DNA of 7,246 bases, from NCBI GenBank assembly GCA_012523655.1, contig JAAYTV010000568.1:1-7246 (forward strand), given 5' to 3'. Under the pieces are notes generated by a model. That model did no database searches, was not told where the DNA came from, and saw only the letters and a list, made by a program, of their open reading frames with translations. The stretch comes from a bacterium. GTDB taxonomy: Bacteria; Zhuqueibacterota; Zhuqueibacteria; Residuimicrobiales; Residuimicrobiaceae. The position numbers were made by a program, and so were the translations under genes. Positions 5,937-7,246 of the stretch are shown here, piece after piece. Position 1 is the stretch's first letter, and each line of letters starts with the position of its first letter.

Positions 5937-7246
5937 ATGTTGTCTGAATTCCGCAACGAACCATACGTTGATTTCAGCAAACCGGAAAACCGGAAAGCCC
6001 AGGAGGAAGCGCTCAACCGTATCAGCCGCGAATTCTCCAACGAATACGGTCTGTTCATCAACGGACACGAGGTTAAAACCGGCAAGACGTTCAAATCCTA
6101 CAATCCCTCGCATAAAGACCAGGTGCTGGCAGTCTTTCACAAGGCGGGCAAGGAACAAGTGGACCTGGCGCTGCAGGCTGCGCTGGCCGCCCAGGAGCAG
6201 TGGAAAACCGTCGCCGCCAAAGAGCGGGCCGCCGTTCTGCTCAAGGCCGCGCAAATCCTGCGCCGACGCAAGGCGGAGGTGAACGCATGGATGATCTCCG
6301 AAGCCGGAAAGACCTGGATCGAGGCAGAGGCGGACACAGCAGAGGCCATCGATTTTCTTGACTTTTACGGCCGTGAGGCGGTCCGGTGGAGCGAGATCAA
6401 GGGCGCTCTTCCGTTTCCCAACGAAATGACCGAACTGCGCTACATCCCCCTGGGTGTCGGAGCCATCATCCCGCCATGGAACTTTCCCATGGCGATCCTC
6501 ACCGGCATGACCAGCGCCGCTCTGGTCACCGGCAACGCCGTGCTGCTCAAGCCGGCCTCTGACACGCCGGCCATCGGATGGCAATTCGTCAAGATCATGC
6601 AGGAAGCCGGTCTGCCGGCCGGGGTTCTCAATTTCATTCCCGGCAGCGGCGCAGAGATCGGCGATTACCTGGTCAGCCACCCCCAAATCCGTTTCATCTC
6701 TTTCACCGGCTCCAAAGAGGTGGGATTGCACATCACCGAACTGGCCGCCCGTTGCGCACCGGGACAGATCTGGATCAAACGCGTCGTTGCCGAGATGGGC
6801 GGTAAGGACAGCATTGTGGTGGACAGCGATTGCGATCTCAACGAAGCGGCGACGGCCATCGTTTCTTCCGCTTTTGGCTATCAGGGACAAAAATGTTCCG
6901 CTTGCTCACGGGCCATTGTCGTGGAGCAGGTGTACGACCAGCTGCTGGACCTGATCACCGAGAAAACCAAAGCCCTGAGCGTCGGTCCCTCTGAAAACCC
7001 ATCCATGTACATGGGACCGGTCATCAATGCAGCAGCGGAAAAGAAAATTCTCGAGTATATCGAAATCGGTAAAAAAGAAGGACGACTTTTAACCGGCGGC
7101 GCCAAGGCCGCGGGCGACGGCTATTTTATACAACCCACCATCTTTGCCGATATACAGCCCGGCGCCCGTCTGGATCAGGAGGAGATCTTTGGACCGGTGC
7201 TGGCGGCGATCAAAGCGAAAAATTTCGACCAAGCCCTGGCCATCGC
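5937..7246 (+). CDS. pruA: Delta-1-pyrroline-5-carboxylate dehydrogenase (RocA/PruA type), partial at the right edge
   Basis: The visible 436 residues are an aldehyde dehydrogenase of the L-glutamate gamma-semialdehyde (P5C) dehydrogenase group. This enzyme oxidises glutamate semialdehyde, the proline and arginine breakdown product, to glutamate with NAD+. The N terminus MLSEFRNEPYVDFSKPENR has the group's NEP..DF pattern. Active-site residues are N182 (PPWNFP), E286 (RVVAEMGGKD) and nucleophile C320 (FGYQGQKCSACSR). Cofactor elements are K205 (LLKPAS), FTGSKEVG (256-263) and EEIFGPV (415-421). N182, E286 and C320 sit two residues before their counterparts in the Thermus enzyme, which supports the start. 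Members have about 515 residues, so roughly 80 are missing. ATG 5937 is chosen because GGAGG lies 7 nt upstream; an in-frame ATG at 5922 has no such site. No proline dehydrogenase is visible; it could lie downstream or be fused elsewhere. Confidence 0.95.
   Translation, partial: MLSEFRNEPYVDFSKPENRKAQEEALNRISREFSNEYGLFINGHEVKTGKTFKSYNPSHKDQVLAVFHKAGKEQVDLALQAALAAQEQWKTVAAKERAAVLLKAAQILRRRKAEVNAWMISEAGKTWIEAEADTAEAIDFLDFYGREAVRWSEIKGALPFPNEMTELRYIPLGVGAIIPPWNFPMAILTGMTSAALVTGNAVLLKPASDTPAIGWQFVKIMQEAGLPAGVLNFIPGSGAEIGDYLVSHPQIRFISFTGSKEVGLHITELAARCAPGQIWIKRVVAEMGGKDSIVVDSDCDLNEAATAIVSSAFGYQGQKCSACSRAIVVEQVYDQLLDLITEKTKALSVGPSENPSMYMGPVINAAAEKKILEYIEIGKKEGRLLTGGAKAAGDGYFIQPTIFADIQPGARLDQEEIFGPVLAAIKAKNFDQALAI

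Noticed and set aside
5811..6890. Long minus-strand frame of 359 codons
   Set aside because: It is antisense to the P5C dehydrogenase and the TPR gene end, with no recognisable domain. The plus-strand dehydrogenase motifs explain the region.

Overview
The window is a gene-dense bacterial chromosome segment of moderate-to-high GC content by eye. It has short intergenic gaps, good Shine-Dalgarno sequences and one strong sigma70-type promoter. The genes suggest a selenocysteine-decoding bacterium, probably diderm: one enzyme carries a Tat-type leader, and one protein of the MuiA/DUF4139 family carries a Sec leader with a possible lipobox. The taxon cannot be fixed from the sequence. The gene mix would suit an uncultivated lineage of the FCB / KSB1-Calditrichota type, but this is a weak inference.

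Layout. Positions 1-3119 hold three genes on the minus strand, read right to left: a DUF4140/DUF4139 (MuiA-type) exported coiled-coil protein (1509-3119), a Tat-leader enolase-superfamily dipeptide epimerase (358-1497, starting 11 nt after the preceding stop), and the N-terminal part of a DUF47/PhoU-like protein (297 down to the left edge). The 3120-3335 region is a divergent control region. It carries a near-consensus extended -10 promoter facing right, with three copies of a 7-mer and a small palindrome around the -35 box.

Positions 3336-7246 are on the plus strand: an M29-family metallo-aminopeptidase (3336-4454), a 70-codon SelW/Rdx-type selenoprotein with an in-frame UGA in a CxxU motif (4533-4745), a TPR protein (4786-5874), and the first 436 codons of a delta-1-pyrroline-5-carboxylate dehydrogenase (5937 to the right edge).

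The two most interesting points are easily lost in automatic annotation. The selenoprotein gene is split by its UGA and followed by a bacterial SECIS-like hairpin with a GUU apical loop. The TPR gene appears to start at an ACG codon placed ideally behind a Shine-Dalgarno sequence, 16 codons upstream of the first conventional start.

Functionally, the aminopeptidase, dipeptide epimerase and P5C dehydrogenase all fit peptide and amino-acid salvage (peptides to amino acids to glutamate). The selenoprotein is probably a small thiol/selenol redox protein. Its pairing with the TPR protein is unexplained and is the least conventional feature of the locus.
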